Shown here piece by piece: positions 1 to 7,069 of a DNA stretch of 52,801 bases. Position 1 is the first letter of the stretch; each line of letters opens with the position of its first letter. Position numbers and translations under genes: made by a program. The DNA is taken from NCBI GenBank assembly GCA_037190175.1, contig JBBCJM010000038.1:1-52801 (forward strand), written 5' to 3'. The notes under the pieces are model-generated. The model ran no database searches. It saw nothing but the letters and a program-made list of their open reading frames with translations, and was not told the DNA's origin. This DNA is from JBBCJM01 sp037190175 (GTDB lineage: Bacteria; Pseudomonadota; Alphaproteobacteria; Rhodobacterales; Rhodobacteraceae).

Positions 1-354
1 GCCGATGGCCACCGCCTTGGTGGCCGCCGCGCCGACATAGCCGATGACCAGCTCCATGGCCGAGACCGGGGCCGACAGCAGCTCGTAGATCGTGCCGACG
101 AACTTCGGGAAGTAGATGCCGAAGGAGCCCACCGAGATCGCCTGGGTGATCATGGTCATCATGATCAGCCCCGGCACGATGAAGGCGCCGTAGGAGACGC
201 CGTCGATGTCCTGCATCCGGCTGCCGATGGCGCCGCCGAAGACCACGAAGTAGAGCGAGGTCGAGAGCACCGGCGAGACGATGCTCTGCCACAGCGTGCG
301 CCACCAGCGCGCCATCTCGAAGAGGTAGATCGCCCGGATCGCCAGCAGGTTCAT
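1..354 (-). CDS. ABC-2 type transporter permease, N-terminal part (cut by window edge)
   Basis: The first 118 codons of an integral-membrane permease that partners the ATPase just upstream of it. The start ATG (354-352) overlaps the ATPase stop as ATGA, so the two are translationally coupled. The visible sequence opens with an amphipathic stretch (MNLLAIRAIYLFEMARWW), then a hydrophobic segment, a polar loop (GSRMQDIDGVSYGAFIVPG) and a second hydrophobic segment. This order and the phrase YGAFIVPGLIMM are typical of ABC-2 exporters of the DrrB/NodJ/YadH type. The frame is open to position 1, so the C-terminus lies outside the window. The substrate cannot be told. Confidence 0.85.
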   Translation of the reverse strand, partial: MNLLAIRAIYLFEMARWWRTLWQSIVSPVLSTSLYFVVFGGAIGSRMQDIDGVSYGAFIVPGLIMMTMITQAISVGSFGIYFPKFVGTIYELLSAPVSAMELVIGYVGAAATKAVAIG

Positions 355-1295
355 GGGGCGGCCTCCTTCCGCGTGTCCTGCCGCACGAGGTGGACGAAGA
401 TCTCCTCCAGCGAGTTCTGCCTGGTCGAGATGTCGCGCAGCATGATGCCCTCGTTGCGCAGGTCGGAGAGCAGCGCCGAGATGCCGGTGCGCTCGGCATT
501 CACGTCATAGCTGTAGGCGAGGCTGCTGCCGCCCTCGCCCAGCGAGAGGTTGTAGCGCGCCAGCGCCGCGGGCACCGCGGCCAGGGGCTCGCGCAGCTCG
601 ACGGTCAACACCTTCTCGCCCATCCGGCGCATCAGCGTGTCCCGCGCCTCGACCAGAACCAGTTCGCCATGATTGATCACGCCCACGCGGTCGGCGATCT
701 CTTCCGCTTCCTCGATGTAGTGGGTGGTCAGGATGATGGTGACGCCGGCGCGGTTCAGCCGCCGGATCAGCGCCCACATCGACTTGCGCAGCTCCACGTC
801 CACGCCGGCGGTGGGCTCGTCCAGGAACAGGATGCGCGGCTCGTGCACCAGCGCCTTGGCGATCATCACCCGCCGCTTCATACCCCCGGACAGGCTCATG
901 ATCTTCTCGTCGCGCTTGTCGAGCAGCGAGAGGTCGGCGAGCACCTGTTCCACCCTCGCGTCGTCGCGCGGCTTGCCGAACAGGCCCCGCGAGAAGGAGA
1001 CCGAGGCCCAGACGGTCTCGAAGGCATCGACATGCATCTCCTGCGGCACCAGCCCGATCAGGCCTCTCGCGGCGCGCCAGTCGCGCAAGATGTCGTGCCC
1101 GCCGACCGTGACGCTGCCGCCGCTGGGGTTGACGATGCCGCAGACGATGGAGATCAGCGTGGTCTTGCCGGCGCCGTTGGGCCCCAGCAGCGCCAGGATC
1201 TCGCCCTCGGCGATGTCGAGGTCGACCCCCTTCAGCGCGACAAAGCCGTTCTGGTAGGTCTTGGTCAGGTTCCTGACGGATATCACGGGCGGCAT
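351..1295 (-). CDS. ABC-2 exporter ATP-binding protein
   Basis: A 314-residue ATPase that powers the adjacent ABC-2 permease. Walker A is GPNGAGKTT (residues 38-46), the Q-loop is VPQE (about 83-86), the signature is LSGGMKRR (135-142) and Walker B is ILFLDEP (155-161), followed by a TTHYIEEAEE H-loop. The GGMKRR signature and the roughly 90-residue C-terminal extension ending in LEEIFVHLVR place it with DrrA/CcmA/YadG-type exporters. This is family knowledge, and the substrate is unknown. The initiator is the first ATG before ISVRNLTKTY. The stop overlaps the permease start. Nothing is broken in the frame. Confidence 0.9.
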   Translation of the reverse strand: MPPVISVRNLTKTYQNGFVALKGVDLDIAEGEILALLGPNGAGKTTLISIVCGIVNPSGGSVTVGGHDILRDWRAARGLIGLVPQEMHVDAFETVWASVSFSRGLFGKPRDDARVEQVLADLSLLDKRDEKIMSLSGGMKRRVMIAKALVHEPRILFLDEPTAGVDVELRKSMWALIRRLNRAGVTIILTTHYIEEAEEIADRVGVINHGELVLVEARDTLMRRMGEKVLTVELREPLAAVPAALARYNLSLGEGGSSLAYSYDVNAERTGISALLSDLRNEGIMLRDISTRQNSLEEIFVHLVRQDTRKEAAP

Positions 1296-1347
1296 GGCAT
1301 GGTCTCTGCAAGGCGGTCCGGGGAATATAGTTCTCCTGCGGCAGCCG

Positions 1348-1499
1348 TCACCACCCGGACCTGACGGAAGGCGCCCCGCCGCCCATGCCCCTCCCGCCGG
1401 GCCGCGTCATGGCGATCACCCCCGAGACCACGCAACCCCAGCCCGACCCACGCCGTCGCCGCCAGTGACTCCCCCAGGAACAGCCACGCTTCGCTATTC
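1348..1499 (-). pseudogene. Remnant of an EamA/DMT-family transporter C-terminus
   Basis: On the minus strand, positions 1499 to about 1425 read NSEAWLFLGESLAATAWVGL. After a one-base shift near 1425, the continuation reads VVSGVIAMTRPGGRGMGGG up to a TGA at 1350-1348. Together these match the last membrane segment of EamA (drug/metabolite) transporters, where WLFLGE followed by GLxLVxxGV is characteristic. No upstream part of the gene exists, because the sequence becomes unrelated just beyond 1500. It is a frameshifted, 5'-truncated leftover between the exporter operon and the aldo/keto reductase. Confidence 0.6.
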
Positions 1500-1510
1500 C
1501 CCCGGTGGTA
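1495..1510 (+). promoter_or_regulatory. Weak sixth copy of the 16-bp catabolic-regulon palindrome
   Basis: TATTCCCCCGGTGGTA lies 56 bp before the aldo/keto reductase ATG. It matches the TATCYCC..GGGRTA palindrome found at 2533, 4366, 5452, 11144 and 21748 except at two core positions. The following bases, TATGGC, then GGGCC a few bases on, also resemble those after the 11144 copy. The similarity is seen directly; a regulatory role is inferred. It is the least certain copy. Confidence 0.35.
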
Positions 1511-1565
1511 TGGCGCGGGCCAGCGGGGCATGGCAGGCTGGCCGCCGGCGGATCAGGGGGACGGG

Positions 1566-2528
1566 ATGGAACAGCGCAGGCTCGGGCGGTCGGGGCTTCT
1601 GGTGTCGGCCATCGGCCTTGGCTGCAACAACTTCGGCGGCATGATCGCGGGGATGGATGCCGCGCGGGCGGCCTCGGTGATCCATGCCGCGCTGGATGCC
1701 GGGATCACCCTGTTCGACACTTCGGATTCCTACGGGGTCGAAAGCGGTTCGGAAAAGGTGCTGGGCGAGGTGCTGGGCCCGCGGCGCAAGCACATCGTGC
1801 TGGCCACCAAGTTCGCCTCGCCGCTGAACCGCGCGGTCTCGACCCGCGTCAACGGCTCGCGCGGCTATATCCTGGGGGCGGCGGAGGACAGCCTGCGGCG
1901 GCTGCGCACCGACTGGATCGACCTCTACCAGTATCATTTCCCCGACCCGCTGACCCCGCGCGAGGAAACCCTGCGGGCGCTGGAGGATCTCGTGCGCCAG
2001 GGCAAGGTGCGCTACATCGGCTGTTCCAACCTGCCGGCCTGGCAGCTGGTCGATGCCGACTGGATCGCGCGCACCCGGGGCTGGTCGCCGTTTCTGTCCA
2101 CCCAGGCGGAGTACAACCTGCTGGCCCGCGAGGCGGAAAAGACCCTGCTGCCCGCGCTGGAGGAACTGGGGATGAGCCTCTTGCCCTATTTCCCGCTGGC
2201 CAACGGCCTGCTGACCGGGAAATACCGCAAGGGGGCGCCGCAGCCGGGCGGCACCCGCATGGAACTGCCGATCTTCCGCGCCGGGCTGACCGAGGAACGG
2301 CTGGAGCGGGTGGAGCGGCTGGTCGCCTTTGCCGAGGCGCGGGGGCGGACGCTGCTGGAACTGGCCTTCGCCTGGCTGCTGCAACGGCCCTGCGTGGCCA
2401 GCGTGATCGCCGGGGCCACCAGCGCCGAACAGGTGCGCGCCAATGCCGCCACGCCGGGCTGGCGGCTGACGCCCGAAGACCTGGCCGAGATCGACGCGCT
2501 CAGGACCGGCGAGGGCAGCTGGCGCTGA
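1566..2528 (+). CDS. Aldo/keto reductase
   Basis: A 320-residue cytosolic NAD(P)H-dependent oxidoreductase with a complete (beta/alpha)8 family signature. The catalytic tetrad is visible as D51 and Y56 (FDTSDSYG), K82 (ATKFAS) and H124 (YQYHFPDP), and the C-terminal cofactor-binding part reads ASVIAGATSAEQVRAN. I chose the ATG at 1566 because MEQRRLGRSGL is the normal family N-terminus and a GGGGGA stretch precedes it; an in-frame ATG at 1530 would add 12 atypical residues. The chain is most like the YajO/Tas-type reductases. It is followed closely by a RidA gene with its own operator, so it probably belongs to the same catabolic locus, but its substrate cannot be deduced. Confidence 0.9.
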   Translation: MEQRRLGRSGLLVSAIGLGCNNFGGMIAGMDAARAASVIHAALDAGITLFDTSDSYGVESGSEKVLGEVLGPRRKHIVLATKFASPLNRAVSTRVNGSRGYILGAAEDSLRRLRTDWIDLYQYHFPDPLTPREETLRALEDLVRQGKVRYIGCSNLPAWQLVDADWIARTRGWSPFLSTQAEYNLLAREAEKTLLPALEELGMSLLPYFPLANGLLTGKYRKGAPQPGGTRMELPIFRAGLTEERLERVERLVAFAEARGRTLLELAFAWLLQRPCVASVIAGATSAEQVRANAATPGWRLTPEDLAEIDALRTGEGSWR

Positions 2529-2532
2529 GCCC

Positions 2533-2548
2533 TATCCCGCAGGGGATA
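2533..2548 (+). promoter_or_regulatory. 16-bp palindromic operator upstream of ridA
   Basis: TATCCCGCAGGGGATA begins 5 bp after the reductase stop and ends 54 bp before the ridA ATG. Its arms TATCCC and GGGATA are perfect inverted repeats. It matches the copies at 4366, 5452, 11144 and 21748. A weak -35/-10-like pair (TTTGCC, 17 bp, TTTGCT) follows directly toward ridA. Confidence 0.6.
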
Positions 2549-2602
2549 TTTGCCATCGGCCGCCGGTCCGCTTTGCTGGGCGGGCATACCGGGGAGAGGG
2601 CC

Positions 2603-2953
2603 ATGAGCATCCAGCGTTTCGATACCAACCGCCGCCGCAGCCGCATGGTGATCCATAACGGCACCTGCCATATCTCGGGCCAGTTCTCGGACGCGGGCGG
2701 CGACATCGCCGCCCAGACGCGCGAGACGCTGGCCAAGATCGACGCGCTGCTGGACCGCGCGGGGACCACCCGCGAACATCTGCTGACCGCGCAGGTCTGG
2801 CTGGCGGATCTGGCCGACTTCGACGCGATGAACGAGGTCTGGAACGCCTGGGTGCCCGAGGGCCATGCGCCGACCCGCTGCTGCTGCGCGGTGCAGCTCG
2901 CCGATCCCGAGATGCGGATCGAGGTGGTGGTCTCGGCCGCGCTGCCCGACTGA
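2603..2953 (+). CDS. RidA/YjgF-family enamine/imine deaminase-like protein
   Basis: A 116-residue protein of the RidA (YjgF/YER057c/UK114) family. Members form trimers and hydrolyse reactive enamine/imine intermediates made by PLP enzymes or oxidases. Visible hallmarks are CHISGQ (residues 22-27), the QTRETLAKIDALL helix, and the conserved R92 (APTRCCCAVQL) and E107 (MRIEVVVSA) of the ligand pocket. The core TRCCCAVQL departs from the textbook PxRSxV, which places it in one of the less-studied subfamilies. The ATG follows GGGGAGAGGG. Its own palindromic operator at 2533 ties it to the surrounding catabolic genes, where it may clear an imine intermediate (inference). Confidence 0.85.
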   Translation: MSIQRFDTNRRRSRMVIHNGTCHISGQFSDAGGDIAAQTRETLAKIDALLDRAGTTREHLLTAQVWLADLADFDAMNEVWNAWVPEGHAPTRCCCAVQLADPEMRIEVVVSAALPD

Positions 2954-2959
2954 CGGGGA

Positions 2960-4300
2960 TCAGACGATCTCGATGTAGCGGCGGATTTCCCAGGCGGTGA
3001 CGTGGCGCCGCCAGGCGTCATGTTCGGCCTGCCGGGCCCGGACGAATCCGTCCACGAAGACATCGCCCAAGAGCGCGCGCGCCGTGGCGCTGGCCGCCAG
3101 CCGTTCGGCCGCCTGCCCGAGGTCGGCGGGGAACCCGGCGCCCGCGGGGGCAGGGGTGGCATAGCAGTCGTCCGCGCGGGCGGGGAAATCCGGCTCGATC
3201 CAGTTCTCGATCCCCCAGAGACCCGCGGCCAGGCACAGCAGCATCGCCGCATGGGGGTTGGTGTCGGCCGAGGGCACGCGGAACTCCACCCGCGTAGCCT
3301 GCGGGGTGTCGTTTATGACCCGCAACGCGGCGGTGCGGTTCTGGATGCCCCATGAGGCATGGGTCGGCGCCCACATGCCCGGCACCATCCGCTTGTAGGC
3401 GTTCACCGTATGGCTGCACAGCGCCAGCATCTCGGGCATCAGCCGCAGGAGCCCGCCGATGAAATGCCGCGCGGCGGGGCTGATCCCGCCGGGGGCGGCG
3501 AAGACCGGGGCTCCGGTCCGCGCATCGCGCAGCGACAGGTGCAGGTGGCCCGACTGGCCCGAGAGCCCCGCATCCAGCTTGGACATGAAGCAGGCGGTCA
3601 GCCCGTGGCGGCGGAAGTATGCCCGGGCGAAGTTCTTGAACAGCGCCGCGTCGTCGGCCGCCCTGACCCCCGGCGCATGGGCCAGCGGCACCTCGATGCA
3701 GCCCGGGCCCAGTTCGGTGTGCAGCGCGTCCACCCCGATCTCCAGCACGCCGGCCATGGCCTCCAGCCCCGCCAGCAGGTCGCGGTGCTCGGCGAGTGTC
3801 TGCAGCGAATAGGTGCGGTTGGCGGCGGCGAAGGGGCGCGGCGCGGCAAAGCCCTTCTCGCGCAGGCTGTCGGCGGTCTCGGCCAGGATGTTGATCTCGA
3901 ACTCGAAGGCCGCATGGACGGTGAAGCCCATCGCCGCCGCCTTGTCGAGCTGCGCCAACAGCTGGTGGCGGGCGCTGCGCAGGCCGAAGGGCGGTTCGAA
4001 ATCGGCGATCACCACCGCCTCGTCGCCCTCGAAGGGCCAGCGCCGCAGGGTCGCGGGGTCCAGCCGGGCAGGCCGGTCCACGTAGATCCCGCCGCCATAG
4101 GTCTGCTCGGCGCTGTCCCAGTTGTGCAGCACGTCGCAGAAGGCATAGCCGTCGTGCAGCAGTTTCTGCGCCTTGGCCGCGCTCACCCTTTTGGATCGCA
4201 AGAGGCCGTCGGGGTCGAGGATGCCGACATGCACATGGCTGGCCCCCATCCCGGCCAGCCTGGCCGCAAACTCCTGTTCCGTGGCGCTGGGTGCGGGCAT
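2960..4300 (-). CDS. Glutamine synthetase-like ligase (gamma-glutamyl amide synthetase type)
   Basis: A 446-residue member of the glutamine synthetase superfamily, of the size of PuuA/GlnT-type enzymes that join an amine to the gamma-carboxylate of glutamate using ATP. Visible features are an N-terminal beta-grasp part (VGILDPDGLLRSKRVS), metal-ligand glutamates in FEFEI (133-135), the FMSK...GQSGHLHLSL ATP/metal motif, WGIQNRTAALRV and EFRVPSADTNPHAAMLLCLAAG. There is no adenylylation-site tyrosine region as in GlnA. The ATG at 4300 follows GGGAG. It is divergent from the luxR-type gene, with an operator copy in front, and near RidA and the oxoprolinase-like genes, so amine or lactam catabolism is a reasonable inference. 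The amine is not identifiable. Confidence 0.85.
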   Translation of the reverse strand: MPAPSATEQEFAARLAGMGASHVHVGILDPDGLLRSKRVSAAKAQKLLHDGYAFCDVLHNWDSAEQTYGGGIYVDRPARLDPATLRRWPFEGDEAVVIADFEPPFGLRSARHQLLAQLDKAAAMGFTVHAAFEFEINILAETADSLREKGFAAPRPFAAANRTYSLQTLAEHRDLLAGLEAMAGVLEIGVDALHTELGPGCIEVPLAHAPGVRAADDAALFKNFARAYFRRHGLTACFMSKLDAGLSGQSGHLHLSLRDARTGAPVFAAPGGISPAARHFIGGLLRLMPEMLALCSHTVNAYKRMVPGMWAPTHASWGIQNRTAALRVINDTPQATRVEFRVPSADTNPHAAMLLCLAAGLWGIENWIEPDFPARADDCYATPAPAGAGFPADLGQAAERLAASATARALLGDVFVDGFVRARQAEHDAWRRHVTAWEIRRYIEIV

Positions 4301-4365
4301 CCGGCGGTGGCTCCCTTCGGCTGGTCCTTGCCGGGCATCTAAGCGCCCCGCCTATGCCGGCGATA

Positions 4366-4381
4366 TGTCCCCAAGGGGATA
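4366..4381 (-). promoter_or_regulatory. 16-bp palindromic operator upstream of the glutamine synthetase-like gene
   Basis: Read toward the ligase gene, the site is TATCCCCTTGGGGACA, 65 bp before its ATG. It is followed by TATCGC, 17 bp and TTAGAT, a possible weak promoter. It is one of the five clear copies of the element. On the other strand it faces the luxR-type gene, about 240 bp away, so it could also affect that gene. Confidence 0.55.
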
Positions 4382-4481
4382 GACGGCGGACCGGAGGGCG
4401 CGCGCATGGCACAATTTCGGGCAGGCGGGGGCCGGGGCGGCGGTTTTTGCCCGCCGGCGAAAGATAGAGATTGCGAATCTG

Positions 4482-4503
4482 GTGTATTAGTACACTAATA
4501 CAC
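4482..4503 (+). promoter_or_regulatory. 22-bp perfect palindrome upstream of the LuxR-type gene
   Basis: Arms GTGTATTAGT and ACTAATACAC are perfect inverted repeats around a 2-bp AC spacer, in an AT-rich patch that is unusual for this genome. A related 22-bp element (15 of 22 positions identical) lies at 11179-11200 beside gntR. GTGT..ACAC ends with TTAGT..ACTAA inside are typical of dimeric winged-helix repressors, so a GntR operator is the leading guess. The rest of the 321-bp divergent intergenic region (4301-4621) holds only this element, the 4366 operator and no open frame that looks coding. Confidence 0.55.
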
Positions 4504-4621
4504 GCACACGGACTTTGTGACGACACACGGAATCCCGGCGTTCCCGATCCTGCGCTGCTGCGCAGACGGGTGGGCACGCCCTGCCGCCGGGTATCTTCGG
4601 CAGCGATCCGCGGAGGCCCGC

Positions 4622-5443
4622 ATGACCCATGGCCCTGCAATGGCCATTTCCTGGACCGCCGGCCCGCCGGTGGCCTTGCCGGTGCTGCACGACTGGAACG
4701 CCTTCGTCGCCGGGCTGATGGCCCGCTGCGGCACCGCCGGCTTCTTCCCGGCGGTCGAGCGCGGGCTGCGCCGGTGGCTGTCCTTCGATGCCTTCTTCGT
4801 GTTCTGCTACGACGCGCGCGGCGAGGCGACCCCGGTGTTCCACAACCTGTCCGGGCGGCGCAAGCAGATCATCGTGGACGATTACGTGGATGGCCAGTAT
4901 GTGCGCGATCCCTTCTATCTGCGGCTGCACGACCGGCGCCCCGCGACTGCCGGCATCATGCGGCTGGAGGCGATCCGCGCCGGGCGCGACTGCCAGCGTT
5001 ACTATCACCTGCACTATCGTCACACCGGGATCCGCGACGAGATCGGCTTTGCCGCCGAACTGCCGGGCGGGGACAAGATCGTGGCCAGCATCACCCGCCC
5101 GCAGGGCACCCCCGGTTTCTGCCCCGAAGAGGCCGCCTTCTGCGCCGCCATCGAGCCGATGATGGCGATCCTGCTGGCCCGGCACGCGCAGGGGCCGGCA
5201 GTCGAGACGCCGCCCCCCGCCGGGGCCGACCGCCTGGCCGGGCTGGGGATCAGCCCTCGCGAGGCCGAGGTGGTGGCGCTGATCCTGGAGGGCCATGCCA
5301 ATGCGGCCATCGCGCTGCGGCTGGGCATCACCGCCGGCACGGTCAAGATCCACCGCAAGAACATCTACCGCAAGCTCGGCATCTCGAACCAGGGCGAGCT
5401 TTTCGCCCGCGCCTTTGCCGGCCGCCCCGGCGCGGACCGATGA
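4622..5443 (+). CDS. LuxR-family transcriptional regulator, probable activator of the regulon
   Basis: A 273-residue regulator. The C-terminal 65 residues form a GerE/LuxR helix-turn-helix: LGISPREAEVVALILEG, then GITAGTVKIHRKNIYRKLGI. The N-terminal part (residues about 15-185, with VDDYVDGQYVRDPFYL) looks like a small-molecule sensing domain; there is no receiver-domain aspartate pattern. I chose the ATG at 4622 because GGAGG lies 6 bp upstream; an earlier ATG at 4517 would add a Cys/Arg-rich tail with no ribosome site. It is divergent from the glutamine synthetase-like gene, and 16-bp palindromes flank it at 4366 and 5452. Operators placed against -35 boxes fit a LuxR-type activator, and this is the only such regulator nearby (inference). 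Confidence 0.85.
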   Translation: MTHGPAMAISWTAGPPVALPVLHDWNAFVAGLMARCGTAGFFPAVERGLRRWLSFDAFFVFCYDARGEATPVFHNLSGRRKQIIVDDYVDGQYVRDPFYLRLHDRRPATAGIMRLEAIRAGRDCQRYYHLHYRHTGIRDEIGFAAELPGGDKIVASITRPQGTPGFCPEEAAFCAAIEPMMAILLARHAQGPAVETPPPAGADRLAGLGISPREAEVVALILEGHANAAIALRLGITAGTVKIHRKNIYRKLGISNQGELFARAFAGRPGADR

Positions 5444-5451
5444 TGCCGGGA

Positions 5452-5467
5452 TATCTCCGGCGGGATA
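5452..5467 (+). promoter_or_regulatory. 16-bp palindromic operator of the ABC importer operon
   Basis: TATCTCCGGCGGGATA lies 9 bp after the luxR-type stop and is followed at once by TTGAGG (5468-5473), 18 bp, then TAGCCT: a plausible -35/-10. The stretch GATATTGAGGCGCCGC is identical to the one at the 21748 copy on the other strand, so operator and -35 region are conserved as a unit. The importer ATG is at 5507 with GAGG before it. Confidence 0.65.
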
Positions 5468-5506
5468 TTGAGGCGCCGCCACGGGCGAAACTAGCCTGAG
5501 GTCACC

Positions 5507-6310
5507 ATGACCGCCGCCGCCCAGCCCCCGACCCGGCCAGAGCCCGCATCCGCCATCCTGTGCGTGCGTGGCCTGCGCGTGGCCTTCGCGGGGCTGAAGG
5601 CGGTGGACGGCGCCGAGTTCGACGTGGAGCAGGGCCGGATCACCGCGCTGATCGGCCCCAACGGCGCGGGCAAGACCACCACCTTCAACCTGATCGCCGG
5701 GGCGCTGCGGCCCGATGCCGGCTCGATCCTGTTCCGCGGGCATGAGATCGCCGGGGTGCCCACCCATGTGCTGGCCCGCGGCGGGCTGACCCGCACCTTC
5801 CAGCTGTCACGCAACCTGGGCCAACTGACGGTGATCGAGAACCTGGCGCTCTACCATCCTGATCAGCCCGGCGAGCGGCTGTTCGACGCCATCCTGGGCA
5901 CCCCGCGCGCCCGGCGGGCCGAACGCGCCGCCATCGAGGCCGCCTTTGCCATGGCCGAGGAGCTGCACCTGACGCGGGTGGCCAACAACCTGGCCGCCGA
6001 CCTGTCGGGAGGGCAGAAGAAACTGCTGGAGATCGGCCGGGCGCTGATGGCGGGGCCGGACCTTCTGCTGCTGGACGAACCGATGGCGGGGGTGACCCCG
6101 GCGCTGGGGGCCGAAATCGCCGAACTGCTGCTGGGCCTGCGGCGGCGGGGGCTGACCATCCTGCTGGTCGAGCACAACGTGGGCTTCGTCCGCCGCGTCA
6201 GCGACCGGGTGATCGTGCTGGCGGGCGGCCGGGTGCTGGCGGAAGGGTCCTTCGACCAGATCCGCCGCGACGAGGCGGTGCAGCTGGCCTATCTGGGGCG
6301 GCCGGCATGA
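5507..6310 (+). CDS. livG: Amino-acid/amide ABC importer ATP-binding protein (LivG type)
   Basis: A 267-residue ATPase of the hydrophobic amino-acid transporter (HAAT) family. Walker A is GPNGAGKTT (residues 50-58), the family-typical GLTRTFQLSRNL segment follows, the signature is LSGGQKKLLE and Walker B is LLLLDEPM, with EHN as the switch histidine. It forms the inner-face motor with the LivF-type partner encoded next; the stop overlaps that start (ATGA). It is the first gene of an operon livG-livF-livK-livH-livM read from the 5452 operator. The symbol denotes family only: the neighbourhood suggests an amide, lactam or hydantoin-like ligand rather than leucine. Confidence 0.9.
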   Translation: MTAAAQPPTRPEPASAILCVRGLRVAFAGLKAVDGAEFDVEQGRITALIGPNGAGKTTTFNLIAGALRPDAGSILFRGHEIAGVPTHVLARGGLTRTFQLSRNLGQLTVIENLALYHPDQPGERLFDAILGTPRARRAERAAIEAAFAMAEELHLTRVANNLAADLSGGQKKLLEIGRALMAGPDLLLLDEPMAGVTPALGAEIAELLLGLRRRGLTILLVEHNVGFVRRVSDRVIVLAGGRVLAEGSFDQIRRDEAVQLAYLGRPA

Positions 6311-7047
6311 GCATCCTCGAGGTCCAGGGGGTCGAGGGCGGCTATGCCGCGCATGACATGATCCTGAAGGGCGTCAGCCTGGCGGTGGCGCAGGACGAGA
6401 TGGTGGCCATCCTCGGCCCCAACGGGGCAGGCAAGTCCACGCTGCTGAAGACCGTCGCGGGCGTGCTGCATCCCCGCGCCGGCGCCATCCGTTTCGACGG
6501 CGCCTCGATCGCCGGGCTCTCGCCGCGCGAGATCAGCCGGCGGGGCGCGGTCTTCGTGCCACAGGAGGGCAACATCTTCCCCTCGATGAGCATCGAGGAA
6601 AACCTGGAGATCGGCGCCTGGGTCGACCGCCGCCACACCCGCCGCCGCATCGCCGCGGTGCTGGAGCGCATCCCCCTGCTGGCCGAACGCCGCCGCCGCC
6701 CCGCCCGCACCCTGTCGGGCGGGCAGCGGCAGATGCTGGCGATGGGCATGGCGCTGATGGTGGAGCCACGGCTGATGCTGCTGGACGAGCCCACCGCCGG
6801 CCTGTCGCCGGTGGCCGCCGCCGACCTGTTGTCCATGGCCCGCGGGCTGACGCGCGAGGGGGTCACGGTGGTGATCGTGGAGCAGAACGCGCTGCAGGCG
6901 CTGGGGGTGGCCGACCGCGCCTATGTGCTGGTGGACGGCCGCAACAGCATCGAGGCGCCCTGCGCCGACCTGCTGGCCGACCCGAAGTTCCGCGAGCTGT
7001 TCCTGGGACTGCACGACGAAGACGAAGAAGAACCGCAACAAGACTGA
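6307..7047 (+). CDS. livF: Amino-acid/amide ABC importer ATP-binding protein (LivF type)
   Basis: A 246-residue second ATPase of the HAAT importer. Walker A is GPNGAGKST (residues 37-45), the segment VFVPQEGNIFPSMSIEENLEIG is diagnostic of LivF, the signature is LSGGQRQM and Walker B is LMLLDEPTAGLSP, then EQN at the switch position. The start overlaps the livG stop by four bases. The C-terminus ends in an acidic tail (DEDEEEPQQD). The next gene follows after 22 bp, so this is one transcription unit. Confidence 0.9.
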   Translation: MSILEVQGVEGGYAAHDMILKGVSLAVAQDEMVAILGPNGAGKSTLLKTVAGVLHPRAGAIRFDGASIAGLSPREISRRGAVFVPQEGNIFPSMSIEENLEIGAWVDRRHTRRRIAAVLERIPLLAERRRRPARTLSGGQRQMLAMGMALMVEPRLMLLDEPTAGLSPVAAADLLSMARGLTREGVTVVIVEQNALQALGVADRAYVLVDGRNSIEAPCADLLADPKFRELFLGLHDEDEEEPQQD

Positions 7048-7069
7048 CCTCCAACAGGGGAGAGAACCG

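Noticed and set aside
6923..7069. N-terminal extension of the livK-type receptor
   Set aside because: It overlaps livF in another frame. The Tat signal and ribosome site define the start at 7070.
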